Under the pieces are notes generated by a model, which worked only from the letters and a program-made list of their open reading frames with translations, was not told the origin of the DNA and searched no databases. A program made the translations under genes and the position numbers. Shown piece after piece: positions 36,201-45,096 of a DNA stretch of 64,000 bases (within the stretch, counting starts at the first letter, position 1; every line of letters begins with the position of its first letter). The stretch is taken from the NCBI GenBank assembly GCA_022843745.1, contig JALHNB010000031.1, forward strand, positions 21,120-85,119, in the 5' to 3' direction. The stretch comes from Anaerolineae bacterium (GTDB lineage Bacteria; Chloroflexota; Anaerolineae; Aggregatilineales; Phototrophicaceae).

Positions 36201-38731
36201 CAGGCGACATTGAAAAACAGGTCGCTGCACGTCAATGGAACGCCGTTGTATTACCGCTCTTGATGCCCACGCTTACGGCAGGTGAGGTTGTAGACTCGGC
36301 AACTCCTCTGCAACGCCCTGAAAATTTGCTGTTTGATAATGAATTTGGTGGCTTTACGCCAGATGGTCGGGAATATGTGATTTATACCGATCCAGAGATG
36401 AGGACACCTGCTCCCTGGATCAACGTAATCGCCAATGAAAGCGCAGGATTCACCCTCTCAGAAGCAGGCGGGGGATTTTCATGGTCGCAAAACAGCAGCG
36501 AAAATCGACTCTCCGTTTGGCGCAACGATCCTGTCACCGATATGCCGGGCGAAGCGATTTATCTGCGCGACGAGGAAACGGCTGCCGTCTGGTCGCCAAT
36601 GCCGATGCCTGCTGGGACAGATTTGCCTTATCTGGTACGGCACGGCGCCGGATACTCGGTTATCGAACACCAGAGTCATGGTCTGCACCAAACGGTGCGC
36701 TACTATATGTCGCCAGAATCGCCTGTAAAATTCGTGCGTATCAAGCTCAAAAACACCGCTGCACGCGCACGCCGAATCACAATAACGTATTATGTCGAGT
36801 GGGTGCTTGGCCCGCTGCGTGATATGACACAGCAATATCTGGTACCAGAATTTGATACTGATAGCCAAACGCTCATGGTGCATAACCCATACAGCCTTGA
36901 ATTTGGTCAATCTTATGCTTTTGTTACAGCAAATCAGCCATTTCACAGCCTGACGACAGACCGAGCTGAATTTTTGGGACGTATGGGGAATTATGGACAG
37001 CCTGCCGCATTGAATCGGATCGGTTTTAGCAACGCAGTCAGTGCAGGATTCGACCCCTGCGCAGCGGTTCAGCTTCATATGGATTTGCCGATTGATGGCG
37101 AGGACGAAATTTGTTTCATCCTGGGTGCGGGCGCAGAGAAAGAAGCGGCTCGACAATTCAGCCAGAATTACCGCACTCAGGAAGCGATTGAGAAAGCCTG
37201 GAATGACACGCTTGCAAGCTGGCGAAATATTCTCGACAGTGTTGTCGTGCGGACACCCGATTCCGCGATGAATATTCTAACCCCCTGGTTGTTGTATCAG
37301 GCGCTTTCATGCCGTATCTGGGGGCGTTCAGCACTTTATCAATCCGGCGGAGCGTATGGTTTCAGAGATCAGTTGCAGGATGTAATGGCGCTGATCCACG
37401 TGCGGCCTGATCTGGCACGTGAACAGATTCTTGATGCAGCACACCATCAATTTGAGGCAGGCGATGTGCTGCATTGGTGGCATCCACCATCAGGACGTGG
37501 CGTTCGCACTCGATTCTCCGATGATCTGGTGTGGCTGCCCTATGTCGTCGCGCATTATGTAACCACGACAGGCGACGAATCTATCCTGACGGCGAAACAG
37601 CCGTTCTTAAAAGGTGAACCGCTGCGTCCCGAAGAAGAAGAACGCTATGGATTTTATGAGTCCACTGCCGAAACTTATACGATCTATGAACACTGCTGCC
37701 GTGCCTTGAAGCAAGCCGATACATCGGGTCGCCATCGGCTGCCTTTGATGAAAGCGGGTGATTGGAATGACGGCATGAGTCGCGTGGGCATTAAAGGACG
37801 CGGCGAAAGTGTGTGGATGGGATGGTTTTTGTACACAACTTTCGATCAGTTCCGCCAGATTTGTGCGCTGATGAACGATTCGACGCGCGCTGAGACCTAT
37901 CAGCGGCGCATGGGTGAACTTCAGGATGCGCTCGAAAATTCAGCCTGGGATGGCGACTGGTACCTGCGGGCCTATTACGACAACGGCGCGCCAATGGGGT
38001 CAAAGGAAAGCGAAGAGTGCCAGATTGACTCGCTCACACAATCCTGGGCGGTACTTTCCGGCGCGGCCATGCTTGAACGGGCGCAGCGGGGTATGGAGTC
38101 GGTATTGGAAAAACTGGTTCGCAAAGGCGATCGGTTGATCCAACTTTTTACGCCGCCGTTTGACCACACCCAGCTTGACCCCGGCTATATCAAGGGCTAT
38201 CCACCCGGCATTCGCGAAAATGGCGGACAATACACCCATGCTGCGTTGTGGGTCGTCTGGGCGCTTGCGAAAATGGGCAAGGGGACTCAGGCTGAAGCAC
38301 TTTTCCATTTGCTCAACCCCATTCATCACAGCGATTCGGCGGACAAAGCGAAACTTTATCGCGTCGAACCTTACGTGATCGCCGCTGATGTTTATGGCGT
38401 ACCGCCGCATACCGGACGCGGTGGCTGGACATGGTATACCGGATCGTCCGGTTGGATGTACCGCCTCGGCGTTGAAGCGATGCTCGGACTCAACCGTGAA
38501 GGCGCAAAATTACGGATCGACCCACGTATCTCGCAGGAGTGGCCGAGCTATGAGGTGGATTACCGCTACGGCAATACCACCTATGCGATTGAGGTCAAAA
38601 ACCCAGATGGTGCCGAACAGGGGGTGCGTGAAATTCGGCTGGACGGCGAAGTTCTGACATCGAATGTCGTGCCGCTTGTGGACGATAGCGAATCTCATAA
38701 GGTAATCGTCGTGTTGGGGAAATCGGAGTAA
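30260..38731 (+). CDS. ndvB: Cyclic beta-1,2-glucan synthase (NdvB/ChvB-like)
   Basis: A 2823-residue protein, the usual size of NdvB/ChvB. Order: N-terminal soluble part; membrane helices near 310-380; a GT84 glycosyltransferase domain with ISLDADTVLPRD (about residue 534) and the RLHRWIRGDWQLLPW motif; more membrane helices (about 730-900); a glycoamylase-like domain (ISESGYYAFDGSQNYQYHAF, about 1372); and GH94/GT36 phosphorylase-like domains with the catalytic KAGDWNDGM (about 2500) and SGGAYGFRDQLQDVMAL. It initiates, elongates and cyclises beta-1,2-glucan from UDP-glucose at the inner membrane. No frameshift is seen. The ribosome site is weak. Confidence 0.93.
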   Translation: MLDDLVAELAGSLPDVSKTKGKSLPIFEQIEDLDARLKQAHTDFTQIAQKELVIPYAGEWFLDNFYIVQQAVRQISEDMPSEYYYELPKLTSGPLEGYPRVYALAHKYGRYVHARVTQEDQLEFIQAYQQHATLTTGELWAWPIMLRVMVLENLVMALDHIEDITTPELIPDAIRSDQDADLDPDAIVSNCIIGLRAINIQNWRTFFEDASRVELILQNDPSGVYENIDFATRDCYRRKIEELANHSPKSEEEIAQVVLQLAQRAEASHGDKDEVSFNRTTHVGYYLIAAGLQDVEAAIGYQKPFLERLGRWAKRRALLLYVSATLLLSIAIIAAGMHYATLTRGTTAQILTVLLLLVIPASTVATHFVNWIANKLATPSVLPKMDFKAGIPAAYPTMVVIPALLTDSDEIDSLADQLEQHYLRNTDPQLYFAILADYLDADEEHVPGDETLLEHAKLRLHELNTKYQTEDHQPFYFFLRSRQWNPSEGKWMGHERKRGKLMEFNHILLDAHAETSYILKLGKLSVLSKIVYVISLDADTVLPRDAAHRLVGTFAHPLNKAQFDSNDRIEAGFTILQPRVEVMPTAANQTPFTRIFAGERGLDLYTLAVSDVYQDLFGEGIYVGKGIYDVAAFERSLKNRSPENALLSHDLFEGLHGRAALVTDIVLLEDYPSNYLASMNRLHRWIRGDWQLLPWLLPRVPDAKGGYVANIFSALDIWKIVDNLRRSLLQPSLLFLILAGWLWLPGSAFVWTALATLVLMTPFLIGIAGQLDRKIFSVFSDSSQRERLLVILLRWGLSFAFLPYEAIVRLDAIFTTLIRLRQRKHLLQWTTAASAARMFQQGSLEAVWRRMSSALIFVVVVAVIAAFIHPQSLFISIPLVILWLSSPILANRISQQPEEKPREITDDRELRTLARRTWLYFEEFVGPGDHWLPPDHYQQSPNGKVGHYTSPTNIGLMLLSTLGAYDLGYIGLLESLLRLRFAFESIKRLEHYRGHLLNWHNTQTLQPLPPRYVSTVDSGNFAGTLLVLKQGFNDLLNASLLRPQRWQGIIDTLDVISEILDDINSPAPDVRRQLKEMRGQVLAAQQRPESRSAELSGIMTDHWKPLSEAILAFVEGAADVSHLKDLRIYVARLHAHLSGMRRDMELLLPWQILLEDVPVYLSNPSAEIDGAWRALNREFAIPPHLGDMKQMYDRVEARVKALIHILGSDAAADEARAWCQQLHEAISTAKSAAHDLLADFHYIQDQIEAEFQGMDFSFLYSEERHFFHIGYNVDAERLDNSYYDLLASEARLASFLAIAKRDVPQNHWLQLSRPVTLVNNVQSLLSWSGTMFEYLMPLLLMRNYSGTLLHQSYEAVVNHQIQYGKQHDIPWGISESGYYAFDGSQNYQYHAFGIPSLALKRGQDRDLVITPYASVLALPIKPQAVLENIRALKAHGALSTHGLIEAIDYTPSRLPVGQEHAAVREYMAHHQCMIFLTLTNFLNDNIMVNRFHSDPRVKSVELLLMEQVPHEMTAEEKPAQEIEQNIPVPFLSLNPWEVSINSPLPDVHYLSNGQYAVMITNAGGGYSQWKSRAITRWRADTTLDDSGTWIYLRDEDTGAVWSPTFQPIGGSADAIKAVFHPHKAEFLNRRHDVSSRMEILVPPDDNLEIRRLWLTNHTPDVRRLLVASYGEVVLATQNSDQRHPAFNKMFIESEYVPELQALVFRRRPRSENEESLYALHMLVSPSGKSDIQYETDRARFLGRNRISRNPIILDAQTQLSGTTGSTLDPIMALAQTLEIPGHSTVEMAYITLAGNSREEVLALARLYRQFAKIEQAFDQSRYRSERELRRLKLDTQHIAAFQKLLSAMHYPHALFRAEPHILASNTKSQSGLWAYGISGDHPIVLVQVKDEEELALVGDLLQAHRFWRNRGFASTLVILNQRDTGYMQELYNQIHRLIVRAGSETWINRHDGIFILRAEQMNDADRILLQTSARVYLKGEAGDIEKQVAARQWNAVVLPLLMPTLTAGEVVDSATPLQRPENLLFDNEFGGFTPDGREYVIYTDPEMRTPAPWINVIANESAGFTLSEAGGGFSWSQNSSENRLSVWRNDPVTDMPGEAIYLRDEETAAVWSPMPMPAGTDLPYLVRHGAGYSVIEHQSHGLHQTVRYYMSPESPVKFVRIKLKNTAARARRITITYYVEWVLGPLRDMTQQYLVPEFDTDSQTLMVHNPYSLEFGQSYAFVTANQPFHSLTTDRAEFLGRMGNYGQPAALNRIGFSNAVSAGFDPCAAVQLHMDLPIDGEDEICFILGAGAEKEAARQFSQNYRTQEAIEKAWNDTLASWRNILDSVVVRTPDSAMNILTPWLLYQALSCRIWGRSALYQSGGAYGFRDQLQDVMALIHVRPDLAREQILDAAHHQFEAGDVLHWWHPPSGRGVRTRFSDDLVWLPYVVAHYVTTTGDESILTAKQPFLKGEPLRPEEEERYGFYESTAETYTIYEHCCRALKQADTSGRHRLPLMKAGDWNDGMSRVGIKGRGESVWMGWFLYTTFDQFRQICALMNDSTRAETYQRRMGELQDALENSAWDGDWYLRAYYDNGAPMGSKESEECQIDSLTQSWAVLSGAAMLERAQRGMESVLEKLVRKGDRLIQLFTPPFDHTQLDPGYIKGYPPGIRENGGQYTHAALWVVWALAKMGKGTQAEALFHLLNPIHHSDSADKAKLYRVEPYVIAADVYGVPPHTGRGGWTWYTGSSGWMYRLGVEAMLGLNREGAKLRIDPRISQEWPSYEVDYRYGNTTYAIEVKNPDGAEQGVREIRLDGEVLTSNVVPLVDDSESHKVIVVLGKSE

Positions 38732-38765
38732 AATATCGAATATAAATAGATTTTGAAGGCGCGGA

Positions 38766-39755
38766 ATGGTTAAGCCTGTTCACTCAATCAAAAATCAATA
38801 TCTTGGGATCAACGCTCATTTGCAAAGTAAGCTGCAAACGGATGGTGGATGGGATAGCTTCCATGCGATTCATCTCGGCCATCTCACTACAGCTATTCAG
38901 GTTCAATTGCGCCCAATGGGCTATGAAGCAGATATTGAACAATCCCTACAGATAAAGCATTCCGTTGACCCTGCCCGTTACCCTAAAGCTGACGTAATGA
39001 TCTATGACCCTGACCCGGGGCGGGCATTTCAGCCAGTGACAGCCCTGTCGTCTGCAAATACACAAGAAATCGTCATGCCGATTCCTTCACTGCTGAACAT
39101 TACGGACGAGCAAGTGGAATTTTATCGAGCAATTGCTATCTACAAAGTATCTGCCAGCCGTCAGGATCGTGGCGAACCGATTGTCTGGATCGAACTGCTC
39201 TCTCCTTCAAACAAGCCAACAGGTCGCGATTTTGAGAGCTACCGCGAAAAACGAACGCAAATTTTGCAAGCCGGGATCGTCTTTGTGGAAATTGATTATC
39301 TGCATCAATATCCGCCGACGCTTGCAGGTGTCGCGAATTATCACCCATATGGTAAAAACTCAAAACCTCAACTCGGCTCACACCCTTATCGCATTACGGT
39401 CATTGACCCGCGTCCTGATTTTCTGGAAGGGCAGGGCCGTTCGCGCCAGTTTGATGTCGATGACCGGATTCCCGTGATCGTCATTCCGTTAAGTGCGAGC
39501 GATAAGCTGGATTTCGACTTTGGTGCGCCCTATCGCAAGACATTTGAGGAAATGTTCTATGGCGATAAGGTAGATTACAGCCAACTTCCCGTCAATTTTG
39601 AGCTTTACAGCGAATTCGATCAGACACGCATTGCTTCACGTATGTTAGCGGTGGTGAACGCCGCGCAAAATGACGTTGATTTGGAGCGTGAACCGCAGGC
39701 GGTTGAGACCATACATCTAGGTAAAGCTTTGGAGCAAATTCAAGCCATCAGCTAA
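38766..39755 (+). CDS. DUF4058 family protein
   Basis: A 329-residue protein with the DUF4058 pattern: GGWDSFHAIHLGHLTTAIQ, then QLRPMGYEADIEQSLQI near the N-terminus, EIVMPIPS, and PIVWIELLSPSNKP in the middle, which resembles restriction-endonuclease-like folds (E-x-L-SP-x-NK). The family is common in Chloroflexota and Cyanobacteria and of unknown function. It is 34 bp downstream of the glucan synthase gene and ends 8 bases inside the end of the convergent lysK gene. Confidence 0.75.
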   Translation: MVKPVHSIKNQYLGINAHLQSKLQTDGGWDSFHAIHLGHLTTAIQVQLRPMGYEADIEQSLQIKHSVDPARYPKADVMIYDPDPGRAFQPVTALSSANTQEIVMPIPSLLNITDEQVEFYRAIAIYKVSASRQDRGEPIVWIELLSPSNKPTGRDFESYREKRTQILQAGIVFVEIDYLHQYPPTLAGVANYHPYGKNSKPQLGSHPYRITVIDPRPDFLEGQGRSRQFDVDDRIPVIVIPLSASDKLDFDFGAPYRKTFEEMFYGDKVDYSQLPVNFELYSEFDQTRIASRMLAVVNAAQNDVDLEREPQAVETIHLGKALEQIQAIS

Positions 39756-40848
39756 AATTCAGCCGTCCCAGCGCCTCCGCCAGCACATCAATCGCCCGCA
39801 AATATTCGTCTAGGTCGATATGCTCATCCGGTGTGTGATCGAGCGTCGAGTCGCCGGGGCCGTAAGCGATAATCGGGCAATTCCAGCGCGGGCCGACCAC
39901 ATTCATATCGGCTGTCCCAGTTTTGTACAAAAATTTTGGCTGCCCATTTTGTGACCGGATCGCGCCGCGCATCACCCTGCTGAGAATCGTATCGCGCTCG
40001 GCAACAAAGGCCTGCTCCGCGCCATAAGTTCGCACGGTTGCGCCGTCTTCTGGTTGGAGCACCGCCGCTACAGTTTCCGGCGAAATATCCGGCGGCAGGC
40101 GAAAGCTCATCGTCAGATTCGCGTGACCGTAAGCGCCATCCTGACCGCTGTGAATCTCGCGCAGCGAAACGTCAAGCTGCTCAAAGAGTGACGTGCGGCC
40201 TTCGTTGAATTTTGCCGCGTAATCACGAGCGCGATCCCAATAAGCGACGGCCTGTTCCGCTGGACTGAGGGATGGGCCTGCACTGTGCGCCATGCCGCCC
40301 GACCAGCGCCACTCGATCAGCAAACGGCCTTTATAGCCAAGCGTGATGCGATCCCACTGGGACGGCTCGCCGATGACGCAGACACGCGGCTGAAATTGGG
40401 TTGCGGCAAAATGCGCTCCCTTGCTGCTGGCGGCTTCCTCTTCGACTGCGCCAACGACGATAACGCGCACGTTTTCCGGCAGATTTGCACGTAAAGCAGC
40501 GGCGGCGAATGTACACAGCGGCCCTTTAGCATCGACAGCACCGCGCCCGTAAAGCAAACGGCCTTCAATTTTGACAGGCGGCTGACCGGGGAAGGTGTCG
40601 ATATGTCCCAACAAAACGACATCCTGATCGCCTTGCCCGATGATGCCGACGGCATTCCCGGCCTCGTCTATATAGGTTTTGTCGTAGCCGTGTGCGCTCA
40701 TCCAATCGACCAGTACGCGAACGGCATCTCCTTCGTGGTGAGAGAGGCTCGGCGTGGCGACCAGATCGTGTAGAAGCTGTTCGGCATCGGCGTTTGTCAA
40801 CGAAAAGGGCGCACCACTGTGCGCCCCTACAATTGGCTCATCATTCAT
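39748..40848 (-). CDS. lysK: LysW-lysine/ornithine hydrolase (M20 peptidase family)
   Basis: A 366-residue M20-type metallopeptidase: VVLLGHIDTFPG (His, Asp), GRGAVDAKGPL (bridging Asp), VGAVEEEAASSKGA (catalytic Glu pair), and a terminal His region (SRNGQ-type is replaced by PRWNCPIIAYGPGDS). It releases the finished amino acid from the LysW carrier protein. Last gene of the lysW operon. Its start overlaps lysJ by 8 bases. Residues about 6-16 (IVGAHSGAPFS) are encoded by a copy of the dispersed hairpin repeat, so the N-terminus has been altered by it. Confidence 0.88.
   Translation of the reverse strand: MNDEPIVGAHSGAPFSLTNADAEQLLHDLVATPSLSHHEGDAVRVLVDWMSAHGYDKTYIDEAGNAVGIIGQGDQDVVLLGHIDTFPGQPPVKIEGRLLYGRGAVDAKGPLCTFAAAALRANLPENVRVIVVGAVEEEAASSKGAHFAATQFQPRVCVIGEPSQWDRITLGYKGRLLIEWRWSGGMAHSAGPSLSPAEQAVAYWDRARDYAAKFNEGRTSLFEQLDVSLREIHSGQDGAYGHANLTMSFRLPPDISPETVAAVLQPEDGATVRTYGAEQAFVAERDTILSRVMRGAIRSQNGQPKFLYKTGTADMNVVGPRWNCPIIAYGPGDSTLDHTPDEHIDLDEYLRAIDVLAEALGRLNFS
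40807..40830. repeat. Dispersed hairpin repeat, copy 3, inside the start of lysK
   Basis: GGGCGCAC (40807-40814) pairs with GTGCGCCC (40819-40826), followed by CTAC. It starts some 18 bases after the lysK ATG, in the coding sequence, and keeps the reading frame. Confidence 0.75.
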
Positions 40849-42019
40849 CCAGCGAATCCCTTACAGCGTCGATCACCCGACGCAGTTCGTCGCGTGTGAT
40901 AATCAGCGGCGGCAGCAAACGCAGGACATTCAATCCGGCGGGGAGTGCCAACACGCCGCGTTCCTGCAATCTTTTGAGCGCAGGCGTGACCCGTCCGCGC
41001 AGTTCCAGGCCGACGATCAGGCCGAGGCCGCGCACTTCACGCACCTGGGGGTGATTCAATGCGCGTAATTCTTCCACCAGCCATGTTCCGATTTCGGCGG
41101 CGCGTTCTGGCAGATTTTCATCGCGCAATGCACTCAGGCTGGCAATCGCTGCCGCACACGCCAGCGGATTGCCGCCAAATGTGCTGCCATGTGAACTGGC
41201 GGGGATCGTGCCGAGCGATTCACGCCAGCAGACCGCGCCCATCGGCAGGCCGCCCGCGAGTCCTTTACCGAGCGCGATGGTGTCCGGCAAAATATCAGCG
41301 TGCTGGAAGGCGAACCAGCGCCCGGTACGCCCCAGGCCAGTTTGAATTTCGTCGATCACGAGCAGTGCGCCGTGTTCATCACACAAACTGCGCAGACCGC
41401 GCAAATATTCAAAATCGATGGGGTAAACGCCACCCTCACCCTGGACGACTTCGACGACAACCGCCGCCGTATTTTCGCTGATGGCTGCCTGTGCCGCTGT
41501 CAAATCGTTAAATGGGACGTGTTTCACCGTGTCCATTGTCCACGACTGGAACGGCTCACGATATTTTGGATTCCACGTTAGCGCCAGCGCACCGAGCGTT
41601 CGCCCATGAAAACCGCGCATCGTCGCGACGATTCCTGAGCGATTGGTCAGGAGGGAGGCGATTTTGAGCGCACCTTCGATGGCCTCCGCGCCGCTGTTGC
41701 ACAGGAAAAAGCGATTCAAGTCGCCGGGAGTCAGATCGGAAAGCAGAGTATAGAGTTCGGAGCGTCGATCATTATAGAAAATTTCCGGACAGGTGATGAG
41801 CGTTTGAGCCTGATGCGCAATGGCTTCCGCGACTGCCGGGTGGCTGTGACCGAGGAGCGCCACACCTTGTCCGCTGGTCGCGTCGATGTAGCTGTTTCCT
41901 GCATCATCCCATACGGTGCTGCCCAACCCGCGTACCAGTGCTAATGGTCGTTTTGGGTATGCGCCGGAAGTATGGGCATCTTCAATGGTCGTAATGGTTT
42001 CGTTGATTGCGTCTGTCAT
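40841..42019 (-). CDS. lysJ: LysW-aminoadipate/glutamate semialdehyde aminotransferase
   Basis: A 392-residue class III aminotransferase (ArgD/LysJ): SGAEAIEGALKIA, FHGRTLGALALTWNPKYREP, VVVEVVQGEGGVYPID, LLVIDEIQTGLGRTG and the PLP-lysine motif DTIALGKGLAGGLPMGAV. It transaminates the LysW-bound semialdehyde. Overlaps lysZ by four bases. Confidence 0.9.
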   Translation of the reverse strand: MTDAINETITTIEDAHTSGAYPKRPLALVRGLGSTVWDDAGNSYIDATSGQGVALLGHSHPAVAEAIAHQAQTLITCPEIFYNDRRSELYTLLSDLTPGDLNRFFLCNSGAEAIEGALKIASLLTNRSGIVATMRGFHGRTLGALALTWNPKYREPFQSWTMDTVKHVPFNDLTAAQAAISENTAAVVVEVVQGEGGVYPIDFEYLRGLRSLCDEHGALLVIDEIQTGLGRTGRWFAFQHADILPDTIALGKGLAGGLPMGAVCWRESLGTIPASSHGSTFGGNPLACAAAIASLSALRDENLPERAAEIGTWLVEELRALNHPQVREVRGLGLIVGLELRGRVTPALKRLQERGVLALPAGLNVLRLLPPLIITRDELRRVIDAVRDSLDE

Positions 42020-42837
42020 GATTGAAAAACCGTTCCTTCTCCGGCTAATGCTTGCTGTACAGGGCTGCTGACACGCCCATCACCGATAATCACGCGCCGG
42101 ACACCGCCGTTAAGCGCTTCCTGTGCGCCGATTACTTTGCGTTTCATGCGTCCCTGCGCCCAATTGAGCGCCATTTCCATCTGGCTCGACGGCACATTGC
42201 GCACGAAGCTGGTTTCGTCGGGGAAATTGCGATACAGGCCGCGCACGTTGCTGAGGATGACCAATTCCTGCGCACCGAGCGAACGCGCTGCGGCTGCGGC
42301 TGCGCGATCTCCGTCGATATTCAAAAGGCCATCATTGATGCTCATCGCCATTGGTGATACCACAGGCACACAGCCGAGTTCTAGCAAATAGCGCAGATAT
42401 TCGCCATCGACTCCGGTGATCGAGCCGCTGTAATCGTCGCGGATCATGCGTACACGCCCATCGACTACCGCGCGGATCGCGTCCTTGCGTTCACCTTTGA
42501 TAACCGTGTCCTGCCCGGTCAGCCCAACGGTGTTGATGCCGCGTTCGCGCAGGAGATCAACCAGTTCCGTGTTGACCATCTCGGCGGCGCGGACAAAAAT
42601 TTCGCGCGTTTGCGGGTCGGTGTAGCGGGATGTGTGGCCGGTAGGGGAGGTGATCGTCCGAACAGGTTGTCCTGCTTCTTCGCACAGGCGGTTTGCCAGG
42701 GCGCTAACGCCATGTACCACGACCAGCGGACGGCATCGCGCCAGGTTTGCCAGGTCTTCGCAGCTTGTACGCATATCCAGCCCTTCGCCACCGCCGAGTT
42801 TGACGACCAGAATGTTTTCAACGACTGTCGTAATCAT
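42016..42837 (-). CDS. lysZ: LysW-aminoadipate/glutamate kinase (ArgB-like)
   Basis: A 273-residue amino-acid kinase starting MITTVVENILVVKLGGGEGL, with VVVHGVSALANRL, ERKDAIRAVVDGRVRMI and LNIDGDRAAAAAARSLGAQELVILSNVRGLYRN. It phosphorylates the side-chain carboxyl of the LysW-bound substrate. ATG 42837 is preferred because AGGGGAC lies 7-10 bases before it; the longer frame from 42891 adds 18 hydrophilic residues and starts inside the spacer after lysY. Confidence 0.9.
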   Translation of the reverse strand: MITTVVENILVVKLGGGEGLDMRTSCEDLANLARCRPLVVVHGVSALANRLCEEAGQPVRTITSPTGHTSRYTDPQTREIFVRAAEMVNTELVDLLRERGINTVGLTGQDTVIKGERKDAIRAVVDGRVRMIRDDYSGSITGVDGEYLRYLLELGCVPVVSPMAMSINDGLLNIDGDRAAAAAARSLGAQELVILSNVRGLYRNFPDETSFVRNVPSSQMEMALNWAQGRMKRKVIGAQEALNGGVRRVIIGDGRVSSPVQQALAGEGTVFQS

Positions 42838-42894
42838 GTTGTCTTGTCCCCTGTGCCTTTGTGCGTTAGTGTCTTTGTATTTTTCGGTCAATTT

Positions 42895-43920
42895 TTAAGG
42901 ATAAATGCCGGGAAATTGCAGTCCGGTGGACTCCTCAAAACCCAGCATCAAATTCATGCACTGTAGGGCTGATCCCGCCGCGCCTTTGCCCAGATTATCC
43001 AGGGCAGCGATGACGACCAGATGATCGCCGGAAGCGTCCATTTCAAAACCAATGTCGCAGTAATTCGTCCCAGCGACGATACGCGGCTCCGGGAAGCGAT
43101 GCAGCCCAGTTTTTCCGCTGACCAGCCGGATAAACGGCTCGGTGTTATATGCGCCGCGATAAAGTTTCCAGATATCTTTTTCGGCTTTAACTTCGTTCAG
43201 GTAGCAGTGCGCCAATAAGTGAATGCCGCGCACCATCTCAATCGCTGTGACTGAAAAGTCAATTTTGACATCCGCGCCCAGCATCATCTGTACTTCGGCC
43301 ATGTGGCGGTGTCCGGTGGGGCTGTAGGTGCGCACCGCGCCGCTGCGGATCGGGTGGTGCGACCCGGCATTATGTTCATTGCCGCCTTCCGACGAGCCGA
43401 CTTTGATTTCAATCGCTGCCCGTTCCAGCCATCCCGCTTGTACCAGCGGCCACAGTGCCAGATTGACGGTGGTCGCGTTGCAGCCGACACCACTGGCATA
43501 ATGCGCCCCGCGTAAAGATTCGCGATTGCGCTCCGGCAGGCCGTAGACGAAGCGTTCCAGCCACTGCGGAGCAGGGTGAGCCTCGCCATAAAATTTTTGA
43601 TAAACGGCGGTGTCTTTCAGACGGAAATCAGCGGAAAGATCGATAATTGTGGGTGCGAGTGCGGCGTAGCGCTCGATTTCTTTAGACGCTGTGCCGTGTG
43701 GCAGCCCCAAAAATAACACATCGCACGGCTGCAAAGCGTCTGGATGGATAAATTGAAGCTGCGTCACGCCGCGCAAATTCGGGTGAACGGTGTAGACATA
43801 GCGCCCGGCCTGGCTGCGACTGGTCACTTGTGTCACTTCAACCTGGGGATGAAACAGCAGCAGGCGTAGCAAATCGCCGCCTGTGTAACCGCTTCCGCCG
43901 ACGATTCCGACCCGAATCAC
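42895..43920 (-). CDS. lysY: LysW-aminoadipyl/glutamyl phosphate reductase (ArgC-like)
   Basis: A 341-residue ArgC-type reductase: N-terminal [17 protein letters not shown] (NADP binding), [13 protein letters not shown], and the catalytic Cys in [19 protein letters not shown]. It reduces the LysW-bound acyl phosphate to the semialdehyde. ATGA overlap with lysX. Confidence 0.9.
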   Translation of the reverse strand: MIRVGIVGGSGYTGGDLLRLLLFHPQVEVTQVTSRSQAGRYVYTVHPNLRGVTQLQFIHPDALQPCDVLFLGLPHGTASKEIERYAALAPTIIDLSADFRLKDTAVYQKFYGEAHPAPQWLERFVYGLPERNRESLRGAHYASGVGCNATTVNLALWPLVQAGWLERAAIEIKVGSSEGGNEHNAGSHHPIRSGAVRTYSPTGHRHMAEVQMMLGADVKIDFSVTAIEMVRGIHLLAHCYLNEVKAEKDIWKLYRGAYNTEPFIRLVSGKTGLHRFPEPRIVAGTNYCDIGFEMDASGDHLVVIAALDNLGKGAAGSALQCMNLMLGFEESTGLQFPGIYP

Positions 43921-44795
43921 GCTGTCACCTCGATCATGCTGAGCGCGTGGCTCACGATTTCGTTAGGGATGTCCACGCCTGTGGGGGCGCTGCTGTTGCG
44001 GAATTCCATTGTGTGGTTGATTTCGTTAATCAAAAGCTGACCATCGGCATCTTCCAGAACGTCAATCGCCAGGATGCCGCCGCCGACAGCCTGTGCCGCC
44101 CGCATACACAGATCATTCAGTTCCGGCGTGACCGGGCAGTTTGAAGCCTGTCCGCCACGTGCTGTATTGGTGATCCAGTGTGGTGACGTGCGATAAATCG
44201 CGCAGATCGTGCGATCACCGACGACGAACGCACGAATATCGCGTCCGGGTTTGTTGATGTAGCTCTGTACATAAAAAGTGTGATGATTGTAATCACCCAA
44301 TGTCTGGCGATGTTCGATAATCGCCTCGGCGCTGTCGCTGTCATTCACACGCGCCAGCAAACGACCCCATGAGCCGGTAACGGGTTTGAGGACTGCCGGA
44401 TAGCCCAGGTCGTTGATGGCCTGCATCGCGCTGTCCGTATCGAACGCGACACGAGTCTGGGGTTGAGGAACACCTGCCTGCGCCAGCGCAATCGTCGTGC
44501 GCAGTTTATCGGCGCAAATGGACGCGGTATCATAGCGATTGATGGTCGCGATGCCCCAGCTATTGAGGATGGCAAGCGCATATAGGCCACGCGATGTGCT
44601 GACGGAACGTTCCATCACAATATCATAATCGCCCCAGGCCACGCCCGATGGTGCAAGCTGTCCTCGTCCGGCGGTCACGTCAAAATTCAAATCGCGATCC
44701 AGGATAATGTCCGGCTCGATGCCCCGTGCCTGAAAGGCGCTGATGAGCAGTTTTTCCTCGGCGCGGATGTGGGTAATGAGAATGCCGATACGCAT
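43917..44795 (-). CDS. lysX: LysW ligase (ATP-grasp, LysX/ArgX)
   Basis: A 292-residue ATP-grasp ligase: [17 protein letters not shown] (ATP binding), [23 protein letters not shown], and [37 protein letters not shown] (metal binding, RimK/LysX type). It joins the alpha-amino group of aminoadipate or glutamate to the C-terminal Glu of LysW. Whether it is for lysine, arginine or both cannot be read from this gene alone. It starts at the base before the lysW stop. Confidence 0.92.
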   Translation of the reverse strand: MRIGILITHIRAEEKLLISAFQARGIEPDIILDRDLNFDVTAGRGQLAPSGVAWGDYDIVMERSVSTSRGLYALAILNSWGIATINRYDTASICADKLRTTIALAQAGVPQPQTRVAFDTDSAMQAINDLGYPAVLKPVTGSWGRLLARVNDSDSAEAIIEHRQTLGDYNHHTFYVQSYINKPGRDIRAFVVGDRTICAIYRTSPHWITNTARGGQASNCPVTPELNDLCMRAAQAVGGGILAIDVLEDADGQLLINEINHTMEFRNSSAPTGVDIPNEIVSHALSMIEVTA

Positions 44796-44966
44796 TTATT
44801 CGCCCCAATCCTCTTCGACTTCCGGCGCGAGGTCGAGTGTAATCGGGTTCAGGCTGATAATTTCGAGTTCCGTGCCGCAGTCCGGGCAAGAAATTAATTC
44901 GTTTTCCATCGCGTTGTTTGGAATGCTGACTTCGGCATCGCATTCGGGGCAGTGGGGTGCAGTCAT
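44796..44966 (-). CDS. lysW: LysW carrier protein
   Basis: A 56-residue carrier with a zinc ribbon (CPEC at 6-9, CPDC at 27-30) and the conserved acidic C-terminus ending EDWGE; the last Glu takes the substrate. Intermediates stay bound to it through the LysX-Z-Y-J-K route. It is the first gene of the operon and the ribosome site GGAGA lies upstream of ATG 44966. An attenuator-like leader lies immediately before it. Confidence 0.93.
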   Translation of the reverse strand: MTAPHCPECDAEVSIPNNAMENELISCPDCGTELEIISLNPITLDLAPEVEEDWGE

Positions 44967-45038
44967 CTTTTTGCGTTCTCCATTAGATTTTGCGTTGACA
45001 TCAACAAATAGGTGTTGCGTTATCGACCAAAAATAAAA

Positions 45039-45065
45039 CGCCGTCCAGGTCAGGTCTGGACGGCG
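45039..45065 (-). terminator. Terminator hairpin in the lysW leader
   Basis: On the minus strand CGCCGTCCAG pairs with CTGGACGGCG (10 bp, 7-nt loop) and is followed by TTTTATTTTT. It lies 73 bp upstream of the lysW start, so it would stop transcription before the operon unless prevented. Confidence 0.85.
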
Positions 45066-45096
45066 GCTGTTCTCACATCATCAGGGCGCAGCGCAA

